In this document: positions 51,085 to 58,836 of the stretch, in pieces
Numbering within the stretch: position 1 is the first letter of the stretch
How the letters are laid out: each line of letters begins with the position of its first letter
From: Streptomyces iranensis
Lineage (GTDB): Bacteria > Actinomycetota > Actinomycetes > Streptomycetales > Streptomycetaceae
Direction: 5' to 3'
NCBI RefSeq assembly: GCF_017874715.1
Contig: NZ_JAGGLR010000021.1
Coordinates: forward strand, 124,001 to 188,000
DNA length: 64,000 nucleotides
Position numbers and translations under genes: made by a program
Notes under the pieces: generated by a model
What the model saw: the letters and a program-made list of their open reading frames with translations, nothing else
Database searches by the model: none
Told to the model about the DNA's origin: nothing

Positions 51085-51941
51085 GGCTTGAGGAAACCGG
51101 CCTGGCCGAGCGCCTTCTGGCCCTGTGCCGACTTCACCAGGTCGATAAAGGCCGTGGCCGCCTCCGCGTTGGGGGCGTTCTTCAGCAGGGCGATCGGGTA
51201 GTCGTTGATGGCCTGCTTCGACTCGGGGAACTCCACGCCCGCGACCTTGCCGCCCGCCGCCTTCACATCGGTTTTGTAGACGACCGAGGCGTCGACCTCC
51301 TTCAACTGCACCTTGGTCAGCGCGCCCTTGACGTCCTGCTCGTACGAGACCGGCGTGAGCTTGAGCTTGGCCGCGGTCAGCGCCTTCTGCGCCGCCGAGC
51401 CGCACGGCACCTCCTTGGCGCACAGCGCGACCTTCAGCCCGGAGCGGGTGAGGTCCTTGAGCCTCTTGATCTTCTTCGGGTTGCCCGGGAGGGTCGCGAT
51501 CTCGAGCTGGTTGCGGACGAAGGTGGCCGGGGTGCCCTTCGCGTCCTTGGCGTCGGTGACCATCTTCATGGTCTTCGGGCTCGCGGCGGCGAAGACATCG
51601 GCGGGCGCGCCGGAGGTGATGCTGGCCGCGAGGGCGTCGCTGCCACCGAAGTTGAAGGAGACCTTGGTGCCGGGGTGCTCCTTCTCAAAGATCTTGCCCA
51701 GTGCGGTGAAGCTCTCCTTCAGCGAGGCCGCCGCGAACACGGTCACCGTGCCGGACAGTTTCTCGGAGGAGGAACCGGAGCTGGACTTCTTGGAGGAGTC
51801 ACCGGAGTCACCGGAGTCGTCGGAGTCACCGGAGGAGCAGGCGGTGAGCGCCACGGCGGCGATCGCGAAACCGCCCACCACACGGAGCGTCCAACGGGCT
51901 CGGGATCGGGATCCGGAACCGGATACGGAACGGGTCGTCAT
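51081..51941 (-). CDS. modA: Molybdate-binding lipoprotein of the ABC transporter
   Basis: 286 residues. A Sec/lipoprotein signal with lipobox LTAC (VALTACSSGD) anchors it outside. The binding fold begins with TVTVFAAASLKESFTALG, which contains the oxyanion-binding Ser of ModA, and continues with FNFGGSDALAASITSGAPAD and EVDASVVYKTD. It catches molybdate and passes it to ModB. It is preceded by a Mop-type regulator gene with 101 bp between and followed directly by modB. Confidence 0.92.
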   Translation of the reverse strand: MTTRSVSGSGSRSRARWTLRVVGGFAIAAVALTACSSGDSDDSGDSGDSSKKSSSGSSSEKLSGTVTVFAAASLKESFTALGKIFEKEHPGTKVSFNFGGSDALAASITSGAPADVFAAASPKTMKMVTDAKDAKGTPATFVRNQLEIATLPGNPKKIKRLKDLTRSGLKVALCAKEVPCGSAAQKALTAAKLKLTPVSYEQDVKGALTKVQLKEVDASVVYKTDVKAAGGKVAGVEFPESKQAINDYPIALLKNAPNAEAATAFIDLVKSAQGQKALGQAGFLKP

Positions 51942-52042
51942 GGGGTCTGTCTCTCCCTCTCTGCGACTGCTGACTCTGCGACTGCTGCCTGTGCCGCTGC
52001 CTATGCCGCTGCCTGTGTCTGTGCCGCCCTCGGCGCGCGTGT

Positions 52043-52432
52043 TCACTGCGTTTCCACGACCACGTTGGTCGACTTGATCACGGCGACGGCAGGAACGCCC
52101 GGCTCCAGCTTCAGCTCCTCCGCCGACTCCCGGCTGATCATGGACACCACGCGGAACGGGCCCGCCTGGATCTCCACCTGCGCGGACACATCACCGAGGA
52201 TCACCTCGGTGACGATCCCCGAGAAGCGATTGCGGGCCGAGGAGCCGGGGTGGTCGCGGTCCGTGCCGCTGGCGACCTCGCGGGCGAACGCGGCGAGCGC
52301 CGGGCCCGGGATGATCCGGCGCCCCTGCTCATCCCGTTCGGCGGTCAGCCGTCCGCTGTCGACCCAGCGCCGCAGGGTGTCGACGCTGACCCCCATCAGG
52401 GCCGCGGCCTCACCGATCCGGTACGTATGCAT
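52043..52432 (-). CDS. Helix-turn-helix/TOBE (Mop-like) molybdate-responsive regulator
   Basis: 129 residues from ATG 52432. The first 60 residues form an excisionase/MerR-type helix-turn-helix (YRIGEAAALMGVSVDTLRRW, VDSGRLTAERDEQGRR); residues 62-129 form a molybdate-binding TOBE/Mop domain (NRFSGIVTEVILGDVSAQVE, MISRESAEELKLEPGVPAV). First gene of the mod operon; it probably represses the operon when molybdate is bound. Confidence 0.88.
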   Translation of the reverse strand: MHTYRIGEAAALMGVSVDTLRRWVDSGRLTAERDEQGRRIIPGPALAAFAREVASGTDRDHPGSSARNRFSGIVTEVILGDVSAQVEIQAGPFRVVSMISRESAEELKLEPGVPAVAVIKSTNVVVETQ

Positions 52433-52551
52433 CCGCCGATGGTAGCGCCGCATCTGCGAGCCAGTACATGGTGGTCAGGTGGTATCCATCCAACGATTCG
52501 GGTACGGAGGCTGGCATCTGCGCGCCGCACACGCTGGATCGGCGTGGCAGG

Positions 52552-54009
52552 TCAGAGCTCCCCGTCCGAGCCATCCGGGTCATCCAGGTCATCCGGGTCA
52601 TCCAGGTCGTCTGCCGGCTCCGCCAGCTCCCCCAGCGTCACCGGCGCCGCGAACGGCCGTGCCGAGAGCGGCCGCAGATCCTCCGCCGTGGCCGGGCGGC
52701 CGGTGAGCGACGCGGTGATGGCGGCGACCGCGAAACCGCAGATCCGGCCCTGGCACCAGCCCATCCCCGGGCGGGCCAGAAGCTTCATGGTGCGGGGGTC
52801 CTGGGCGCCGAGGTCGGTACGGGCGCGGCACAGCTCCCCGTAGGTGACCTCCTCGCAGCGGCAGACCACCGTGCGTTCGGTCAGCCGGTCGGTCCACCCG
52901 TCGGGCACGGGGTACGTGCGGTGCAGCGCGGCGGCGAAGGCGCGGCCATGGCGGATCGCGGCGCGCAGCCGCCGTACGGCACGCGGATCCACCGGCAGCC
53001 CGTGGGCCGCCGCCAGCGACAGGGCGGCCAGCCGTCCCTCGGCGACGGCCGGCGCGGCGCCGCCCACGCCCGTGGTCTCCCCCGCGGCCAGGACGTCCGG
53101 GACGGTGGTGCGCTGACGGGCGTCGACCACGGCGACGAGGGAGCCGTCGAGGTCGCGCCGGGTGGCGGCGCCGACCATCAGGGGCAGTTCGAGGGCGGGG
53201 GTGAACCCCCAGCCCAGCGCCACCAGATCGGCCTCGAGCACCTCGCCGCCGTCGAGCCGCACCCCGCGCACCCGGTCCTCGCCCAGGATCTCGGTGACCG
53301 TGGCCCGGGTCCGGTACGGGATGCGGTGGCGGGCCATCAGCGCCGCGTACCGCACCGCCTCGGCGGACTTGGCGGGCGCCCGCACCGCCCCGTCCAGGTG
53401 GCGCAGCCAGCCGTGCGCCGGATTGGCCTCGCACACGGCGAGGACCCGCACCCCCGCCCGCGCCAAGCCCGTCGCCACCGGCAGCAGGAACGGGCCCGTG
53501 CCCGCGACCACCGCCCGCCGACCCGCCACCGCACGATGCCCCTTCAGCAGCGCCTGGACGCCTCCGGCCGCCATCACCCCGGGCAGCTCCCAGCCGGGGA
53601 GCGGCAGTTGGCGGTCGTACGCGCCGCAGCAGAGCACCAGCGCACCGGCCCGCACCCGGTCCCGCTCCACGGGGGCCGTGTCGTACGGACCGTTCAGGCG
53701 CAGGGTGAACGGCCCGCTGTCCGGGCGGGGGCGGTCGATCAGCCAGACCTGGTGGCCGGGGAGGTAGTGGAGACGGCCGAGGTGGCGCTGGTGGCGCAGC
53801 CGGGCGCGGAGGCGGGCGAAGAGCCGCCCGTGGTGGTGGCGAGGGGGCGCCGAGTGCTCGTCGTGGCGCCAGTACTGGCCGCCGGGCAGGCGCCCGGCGT
53901 CGATGAGCACCACGTCCAGGCCCGCCTCGGCGGCCCCGACGGCGGCGGCGAGCCCGGCGGGACCCGCGCCCACGACGGCTACGTCGTACGTCGGCCGATC
54001 AGTCGCCAT
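52552..54009 (-). CDS. FAD-dependent D-hydroxyproline dehydrogenase, large flavoprotein subunit (NADH-binding-like)
   Basis: About 485 residues. The N-terminal dinucleotide motif is DVAVVGAGPAGLAAAVGAAE, a second Rossmann motif is RRAVVAGTGPFLLPVATGLA, and GDRVRGVRLDGGEVLEADLV-type strands lie between. The C-terminal region is BFD-like with four Cys (VVCRCEEVTYGELCRA, then GWCQGRICG), holding a 2Fe-2S cluster. It matches the HcnB/OoxA-type subunit of heteromeric amine dehydrogenases. It overlaps the small ferredoxin-like subunit and is followed by an acidic Asp-rich tail. Last gene of the hydroxyproline operon. ATG 54024 is an alternative start. Confidence 0.85.
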   Translation of the reverse strand: MATDRPTYDVAVVGAGPAGLAAAVGAAEAGLDVVLIDAGRLPGGQYWRHDEHSAPPRHHHGRLFARLRARLRHQRHLGRLHYLPGHQVWLIDRPRPDSGPFTLRLNGPYDTAPVERDRVRAGALVLCCGAYDRQLPLPGWELPGVMAAGGVQALLKGHRAVAGRRAVVAGTGPFLLPVATGLARAGVRVLAVCEANPAHGWLRHLDGAVRAPAKSAEAVRYAALMARHRIPYRTRATVTEILGEDRVRGVRLDGGEVLEADLVALGWGFTPALELPLMVGAATRRDLDGSLVAVVDARQRTTVPDVLAAGETTGVGGAAPAVAEGRLAALSLAAAHGLPVDPRAVRRLRAAIRHGRAFAAALHRTYPVPDGWTDRLTERTVVCRCEEVTYGELCRARTDLGAQDPRTMKLLARPGMGWCQGRICGFAVAAITASLTGRPATAEDLRPLSARPFAAPVTLGELAEPADDLDDPDDLDDPDGSDGEL

Positions 54010-54412
54010 CGCTGCCATCACCACCGCGATCGTCCTCTACACCGTCGGCCGCACCGCCATCACGGCCGTCGTCGACACGGCCAGCCGTACCGTCTTCACG
54101 GCCATCAACACCGCCATCGTCACCGCCACCGCCACCGACCTCCGCCGACAGCCGCATCCCGTCCCGTGCCGGGACCAGACACGCCCGCTGTCCTGGGCGC
54201 CCGTCAACGGTGATCAGGCAGTCGAAGCACACCCCGATCCCGCAGAACAGCCCGCGCGGTCTGCTCTCCCGCCGCGTGGTCCGCCAGGCCACGATCCCGG
54301 CGGCCACCAGCGCCGCGCCCACGCTCTGGCCGGGCCGCGCGGTGACCGTCCTGCCGTCGAAGGTCAGCCGGTACGCCGACAACTCCGTGCGCTCACTCCC
54401 CGCGTGGCTCAT
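53999..54412 (-). CDS. 2Fe-2S ferredoxin-like subunit of the D-hydroxyproline dehydrogenase
   Basis: 137 residues from ATG 54412. The domain YRLTFDGRTVTARPGQSVGA, then the Cys cluster CGIGVCFDC and later RAC, is the HcnA/OoxC-type 2Fe-2S protein. After residue about 92 comes a long Gly/Asp-rich tail without bias for structure, an oddity not needed for the fold and possibly a decayed or extended end. Overlaps both neighbours (20 bp with the FAD subunit upstream, 11 bp with the next). It passes electrons between the two flavoproteins. Confidence 0.85.
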   Translation of the reverse strand: MSHAGSERTELSAYRLTFDGRTVTARPGQSVGAALVAAGIVAWRTTRRESRPRGLFCGIGVCFDCLITVDGRPGQRACLVPARDGMRLSAEVGGGGGDDGGVDGREDGTAGRVDDGRDGGAADGVEDDRGGDGSDGD

Positions 54413-55730
54413 CCGCACCACCCTTCTCGAAGCGTTCCGGGGCGAACGGCGTCAGGTCCAGATCCGTCGCCTCCCCAGTCAGCGCCTGCGCGATCAGCTT
54501 CCCCGTCCCCGCCGCGAGGCCGATTCCCGCGCCCTCGTGGCCACAGGCGTGCCACAGCCCGGGGGCGCGCGGGTCGGGGCCGATGACCGGCAGATGGTCC
54601 GGGCAGTACGGCCGGAAGCCCGCGTAGACGCGCATCGCCCGCACCGACGCCAGCATCGGGAACAGCCCGATCGCGCCCCTGGCCAGCGCCCGTACGGCGG
54701 CGGGGGACGGCCACCGGTCGAAGCCGACCCGCTCCCGGGTGGAGCCGATCAGTACCGTGCCGCCGCCCGTGCCCTCCACGACCGGCGACGCCTGGAGCTC
54801 CGCGTCCGAACTGGCCACGGCGTCCACGTAGTCGGCCGCGTAGACCTTGTGCCGTACGGTCGCGGGTGGCAGTGGTTCGGTGACGAGGACGAAGCCCCGG
54901 CGCGGCAGCACCGGCAGCTCGACGCCCGCGAGCCCCGCCACCGCACCGGCCCAGGTGCCCGCCGCGTTCAGGACGGCGGGGGCGCTGACGGTGCCGTGGG
55001 GTGTCCGTACGCCGGTGACCGGGGCGCCCGCGCCGCCTCGCGGGGTCGCCGGGGAGCCGCCCGCCGAGGTGGCCGGGGCACCCACACACCCTCCCGACAT
55101 GGCCGGGGCACCCGCGCACCCTCCCCGCCGCCGGAGGAACCCCACCACCTCCGTCCCCGTCCGCACCACCGCCCCCCGCCGCCGCGCGAGCCGCAGCAGG
55201 TGGGCCGCCGCCAGCATGGGCTGCACCTGGGCGTCCTGCGGATACAGCGCGCCCCCGGCGGCCTCGCGGGTCAGCCGCGGTTCGAGGTCGTGGAGCTCGG
55301 CCCCGGACACCTCCCGTACGACGACCCCACGGGCCCGCTGCCGCTCGGCCAGCGTTCGCAACGCGCCCAGGGCGGCAGGGGTGGAGGCGACCACCAGCCC
55401 GCCCTTCCGCTCGAATTCCCACCACTCGCCGTACGGGCCCAGGTCCTCGCCCCACACCTGCCGCGAGTACCGCGCGAGCTCCAGCTCCGGGCCCGGCTCC
55501 TTGTCCGAGACCAGGACGTTGCCCTCGCCCGCGCCCGAGGTGCCGCCCGCGATGGCGCCCCGGTCGACCACCACGACCCGCAGCCCGGCGAGGGTGGCGA
55601 ACCAGGCGGCGGCCGCGCCGACGACTCCGGCGCCGATGACGACGAGGTCGGCGGTCTTCGGCAAGTCCTGGTGCATCGAGTCGTTGCGCAACGAGGCCTG
55701 GTGCATCGAATCGTTCCCGCCCGGGGTCAC
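54393..55730 (-). CDS. FAD-dependent D-amino acid (hydroxyproline) oxidoreductase subunit, DAO family
   Basis: About 445 residues. The dinucleotide motif ADLVVIGAGVVGAAAAWFAT near residue 30 and GVVVREVSGAELHDLEPRLT and RPYCPDHLPVIGPDPRAPGL place it in the glycine/D-amino acid oxidase (DAO) family, here the OoxB-like subunit that oxidises cis-4-hydroxy-D-proline. An inserted Gly/Pro-rich loop lies near residues 195-230. The GTG at 55730 overlaps the GntR stop (GTGA). A 30-bp direct duplication (NDSMHQ twice, 55676-55730) at the start leaves later ATGs at 55706 and 55676 possible. Confidence 0.85.
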   Translation of the reverse strand: MTPGGNDSMHQASLRNDSMHQDLPKTADLVVIGAGVVGAAAAWFATLAGLRVVVVDRGAIAGGTSGAGEGNVLVSDKEPGPELELARYSRQVWGEDLGPYGEWWEFERKGGLVVASTPAALGALRTLAERQRARGVVVREVSGAELHDLEPRLTREAAGGALYPQDAQVQPMLAAAHLLRLARRRGAVVRTGTEVVGFLRRRGGCAGAPAMSGGCVGAPATSAGGSPATPRGGAGAPVTGVRTPHGTVSAPAVLNAAGTWAGAVAGLAGVELPVLPRRGFVLVTEPLPPATVRHKVYAADYVDAVASSDAELQASPVVEGTGGGTVLIGSTRERVGFDRWPSPAAVRALARGAIGLFPMLASVRAMRVYAGFRPYCPDHLPVIGPDPRAPGLWHACGHEGAGIGLAAGTGKLIAQALTGEATDLDLTPFAPERFEKGGADEPRGE

Positions 55731-56410
55731 GGTCCACCGGCCCACAGCCCGCGCACATGGCCGATATGGCGATGCGTCATGGTCTCGGCGCCGCGCGCGT
55801 CCCCCGCCTCCACAAGGTCGAGAAGAGCGTGGTGTTCGGCCGCCGACTGGCCGAGCCGCCCGCTCTCCAGCAGCGGGATGAGCCCCAGCAGCCGGGTCTG
55901 GGAGCGGAGTTCGGAGACCACGTCCACCAGCCGCCGATTCCCGGCGTAGCCGAGCAGGGTGAGGTGGAAGACCCGGTCGGCCTCTATATAGCCGATGAGA
56001 TCGCCGCGTTCGGCCGCGTCCACGATGGCCTGGGCCAACTCCCGCAGCGCGGGCAGGTCTCCGGGCGGGATACGGGGGACGGCCTCCCGTACGGTGGGCG
56101 GCTCGATGAGCAGCCGGATGGACGCCAGGTCGTCCAGGTCCCGCTCGGAGACCTCGGTGACCCGGAACCCCTTGTTGGGCACCGAGGCCACCAGGCCCTC
56201 CTTCACCAGGTCGAGCATCGCCTCACGGACGGGCGTGGGGGAGACGTCGAAGCGGGCGCCGAGGGCGGGCGCCGAGTAGACGGCGCCGGGGGCGAGTTCA
56301 CCGGAGATGATGCCCGCGCGCAGGGCGTTTCTGACCCGGTCGCGCAGGTTCTCGCGCTTACCGAGCGGCTCGAGGCTGGTGCGGCGTCCACGGGGAGCGG
56401 ACCCGGTCAT
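55727..56410 (-). CDS. GntR-family (FCD domain) regulator of the hydroxyproline operon
   Basis: 227 residues. Winged helix (about 20-85: LRDRVRNALRAGIISGELAP, LGARFDVSPTPVREAMLDLV) followed by the all-helical FCD effector domain (about 95-215: ADRVFHLTLLGYAGNRRLVD). The gene sits inside the catabolic operon (28 bp after the epimerase gene, overlapping the oxidoreductase gene), so it most likely represses it until a pathway intermediate binds. Confidence 0.9.
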   Translation of the reverse strand: MTGSAPRGRRTSLEPLGKRENLRDRVRNALRAGIISGELAPGAVYSAPALGARFDVSPTPVREAMLDLVKEGLVASVPNKGFRVTEVSERDLDDLASIRLLIEPPTVREAVPRIPPGDLPALRELAQAIVDAAERGDLIGYIEADRVFHLTLLGYAGNRRLVDVVSELRSQTRLLGLIPLLESGRLGQSAAEHHALLDLVEAGDARGAETMTHRHIGHVRGLWAGGP

Positions 56411-56437
56411 ATCCCATCCACCACCGATCTCCCCTCT

Positions 56438-57439
56438 CTACACCAGAAACCCGGCCGGGAACGGATCCTCGGGGTCGAGATGGAACTGCGCGGTGCCGGT
56501 GACCCACGCCCGCCCCGTGATCGAGGGCACGACGGCGGGCAGCCCCGCCACCGTGGTCTCCTCCAGCAGCCGCCCGATGAACCGCGTCCCGATGAACGAC
56601 TCGTTGACGAACTCCTCGCCGAGCCCCAGCTCACCGCGTGCGTACAGCTGCGCCATGCGCGCGGAGGTGCCGGTCCCGCAGGGGGAGCGGTCGAACCAGC
56701 CCGGGTGGATGGCCATCGCGTGGCGGGAGTGGCGCGCCGTCGAACCCGGGGCCTTGAGATAGACGTGACGGCAGCCGGTGATGTCCGGCCGCTCGGGGTG
56801 GTGCGGCGGGTCCTGCGCGTTCACCGCATCCATGATCTTCAGCCCGGCGGTCAGCAGCTCCTGCCCGGCCGCCCGCTCGAAGGGCAGCCCGAGGGCGTCC
56901 AGCTCCACGATGGCGTAGAAGTTGCCGCCGAAGGCGATGTCGTAGCGCACCTCGCCGAACCCGGGCACCCGCACCGTACGGTCGGTGGCCAGGCAGAACG
57001 CGGCCACGTTCCGGATCGTCACCGAGGTGGCCGCCCCGTCGCGCACGGCGACCTCCGCGACCACCAGGCCCGCCGGGGTGTCCAGGCGGATGGTGGTGAC
57101 CGGCTCCCGCACCTCGACCATCCCGGTCTCGACCAGCACGGTGGCCACGCCGATGGTGCCGTGCCCGCACATGGGCAGCACCCCGGACACCTCGATGAAG
57201 AGCACGCCGTGATCCGCGTCCGGCCGGGTCGGCGGCTGCAGGATGGCGCCGCTCATCGCGGAGTGGCCGCGCGGCTCGTACATCAGCAGGGTGCGCAGAT
57301 CGTCGCGGTGCTCGATGAACCACTGCCGGCGCTCGGCCATGGTCGCGCCCGGGAGCGTCCCCACCCCGCCGGTGACCACCCGGGTGGGCATGCCCTCGGT
57401 GTGGGACTCCACGGTGTGCAACACCCGCCGCGACCTCAC
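56438..57439 (-). CDS. 4-hydroxyproline 2-epimerase (proline racemase family)
   Basis: 333 residues from GTG 57439. Both catalytic cysteines are present: C91 in MCGHGTIG and C254 in SPCGTGTSA, the signature of proline racemase/4-hydroxyproline epimerase (3-hydroxyproline dehydratases have Thr at the second site). It converts trans-4-hydroxy-L-proline to cis-4-hydroxy-D-proline, the first catabolic step. HTVESHTEGMPTRVV is the usual start of the fold. It is cytoplasmic and lies between the DapA-family and GntR genes. Confidence 0.92.
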   Translation of the reverse strand: MRSRRVLHTVESHTEGMPTRVVTGGVGTLPGATMAERRQWFIEHRDDLRTLLMYEPRGHSAMSGAILQPPTRPDADHGVLFIEVSGVLPMCGHGTIGVATVLVETGMVEVREPVTTIRLDTPAGLVVAEVAVRDGAATSVTIRNVAAFCLATDRTVRVPGFGEVRYDIAFGGNFYAIVELDALGLPFERAAGQELLTAGLKIMDAVNAQDPPHHPERPDITGCRHVYLKAPGSTARHSRHAMAIHPGWFDRSPCGTGTSARMAQLYARGELGLGEEFVNESFIGTRFIGRLLEETTVAGLPAVVPSITGRAWVTGTAQFHLDPEDPFPAGFLV

Positions 57440-57479
57440 AGCCGCCCCCTGACCCCTGCCCCGGCCCCTGCCCCGGCCC

Positions 57480-58391
57480 TCACCGGTACCCCAGCGCGAG
57501 CACCGTCTCGGTCTCCCGGACGACGCGCGCCGCCACCTCCCCGGCCAGCCGCGAACGCGGCGGGCGGCAGGATCCGCCGCGCAGCCCGGCCAGGTCCATG
57601 GACGCCTTGATGGCCTGGACGAACTCGGTCCTGGAGTCCCAGCGCAGCAGCGGATGCAGCGCGCGGTACAGCGGCAGCGCCTTCTCCAGATCCGCGCCGG
57701 CGCCCGAGGTGGCGAGCCGGTACAGCTCCACGCTGGCGTCGGGAATCGCGTTCGGATACCCGGCGATCCACCCCACGGCCCCGGAGAGCCCCAGCTCCAG
57801 CAGCACATCATCGGCGCCGATCAGCAGATCCAGCCCAGGGGCGCGCTCGGCGATCTCGTACGCCCGCCGCACATCCCCGCTGAACTCCTTGACCGCGGCG
57901 ATCAGCCCCTCCCCGTGCAGCTCGGCCAGGAGCTCCGGGGTGAGGTCGATCTTGGTGTCATGGGGGTTGTTGTACGCCACCACCGGCAGCCCGGCACGCG
58001 CCACTTCGCGGTAGTGGCCGACCACGGCCTCCCGGTCGGCGCGGTAGCTGTTCGGCGGCAGCGCCAGCACCGCCCGCGCCCCGGCCTCCCGCGCCTGCTC
58101 CGCCCACCGCCGGCTCTCCAGCGCCCCGTACGCCGCCACCCCCGGCATCACCCCGAACCCCTCGGGCGCCGCCTCCACCGCCACCCGCACCACCCGCGCC
58201 CGCTCCTCGTCCGTCAGGGTCTGGTACTCCCCCAACGACCCATTGGGGCAGACCCCATCACAGCCATGCTCGGCGAGAAACCGCACATGGGCGGCGTAAC
58301 CCTCGTAATCGACCGACAGTTCGTCATCGTCACGGAACGGAAGCGCCGTGGCGACATGAACGCCACGCCAGGGCGCGGAGAGATCGGGCAT
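57480..58391 (-). CDS. DapA-family lyase, probable pyrroline-4-hydroxy-2-carboxylate deaminase
   Basis: 303 residues. A DHDPS/NAL-type TIM barrel: GVCPNGSLGEYQTLTDEERA (substrate-binding turn), Tyr140 in VVAYNNPHDT and the Schiff-base Lys168 in AAVKEFSGD. In a hydroxyproline operon, a DapA-family member is expected to open cis-4-hydroxy-1-pyrroline-2-carboxylate to 2-oxoglutarate semialdehyde and ammonia. True dihydrodipicolinate synthase would be elsewhere. First gene of the operon; its promoter must lie in 58392-58836. Confidence 0.85.
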   Translation of the reverse strand: MPDLSAPWRGVHVATALPFRDDDELSVDYEGYAAHVRFLAEHGCDGVCPNGSLGEYQTLTDEERARVVRVAVEAAPEGFGVMPGVAAYGALESRRWAEQAREAGARAVLALPPNSYRADREAVVGHYREVARAGLPVVAYNNPHDTKIDLTPELLAELHGEGLIAAVKEFSGDVRRAYEIAERAPGLDLLIGADDVLLELGLSGAVGWIAGYPNAIPDASVELYRLATSGAGADLEKALPLYRALHPLLRWDSRTEFVQAIKASMDLAGLRGGSCRPPRSRLAGEVAARVVRETETVLALGYR

Positions 58392-58836
58392 GCGGAACCT
58401 CCTGGGGGAGGGGACCAGGCCACTGTCCTTTGTCCATTCAACGGTAGCAGTGCAATGTCACACCGCACAGTCCTCGACATGAGGGAACCGGCTCACCGGA
58501 AGTCACCGAAAACGCACAGGAGTTCACAGCGCGAACTGTGCGGTCTATACCTTTTGCGGGTGTGGCCATTCTGTCGCCAGGAGCAGTGAACGTGACTACT
58601 ATTCACGTTGCTTCGGCCCGGTCCCGCGGCCTGTCAGGTGGCTCATCATCCAAAACGGGGACTGCTCTTCGTCTCTTGTCAGCCAGGTCACCGGCGTGAA
58701 AGGCTCGGCCCGCCCCGTAAGGGGAACCCCCAACTCCGAGGCATCGCTGTGCTGTTGGCTGACCACCCCGCGGCCCGTTTGTGAGATGGTTGCCCCCGGC
58801 GGGGGCGCCGCTGTTCGTGAGTGAGGAATTGCCTCC
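58392..58836. other. Divergent 445-bp region between the hydroxyproline operon and the CBM2 gene
   Basis: Two inverted repeats stand out: AGTTC-ACAGCGC-GAACT at 58521-58537 and AACGTGA-CTACTAT-TCACGTT at 58589-58609. One may be the GntR operator, though the nearer one is 130 bp from the operon start. No gene with a ribosome site is seen. It must hold both divergent promoters. Confidence 0.5.
58589..58609. promoter_or_regulatory. Inverted repeat AACGTGA / TCACGTT
   Basis: A perfect 7-bp inverted repeat around CTACTAT, 198 bp from the deaminase gene and 228 bp from the CBM2 gene. An operator candidate; the regulator is unknown. Confidence 0.4.
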
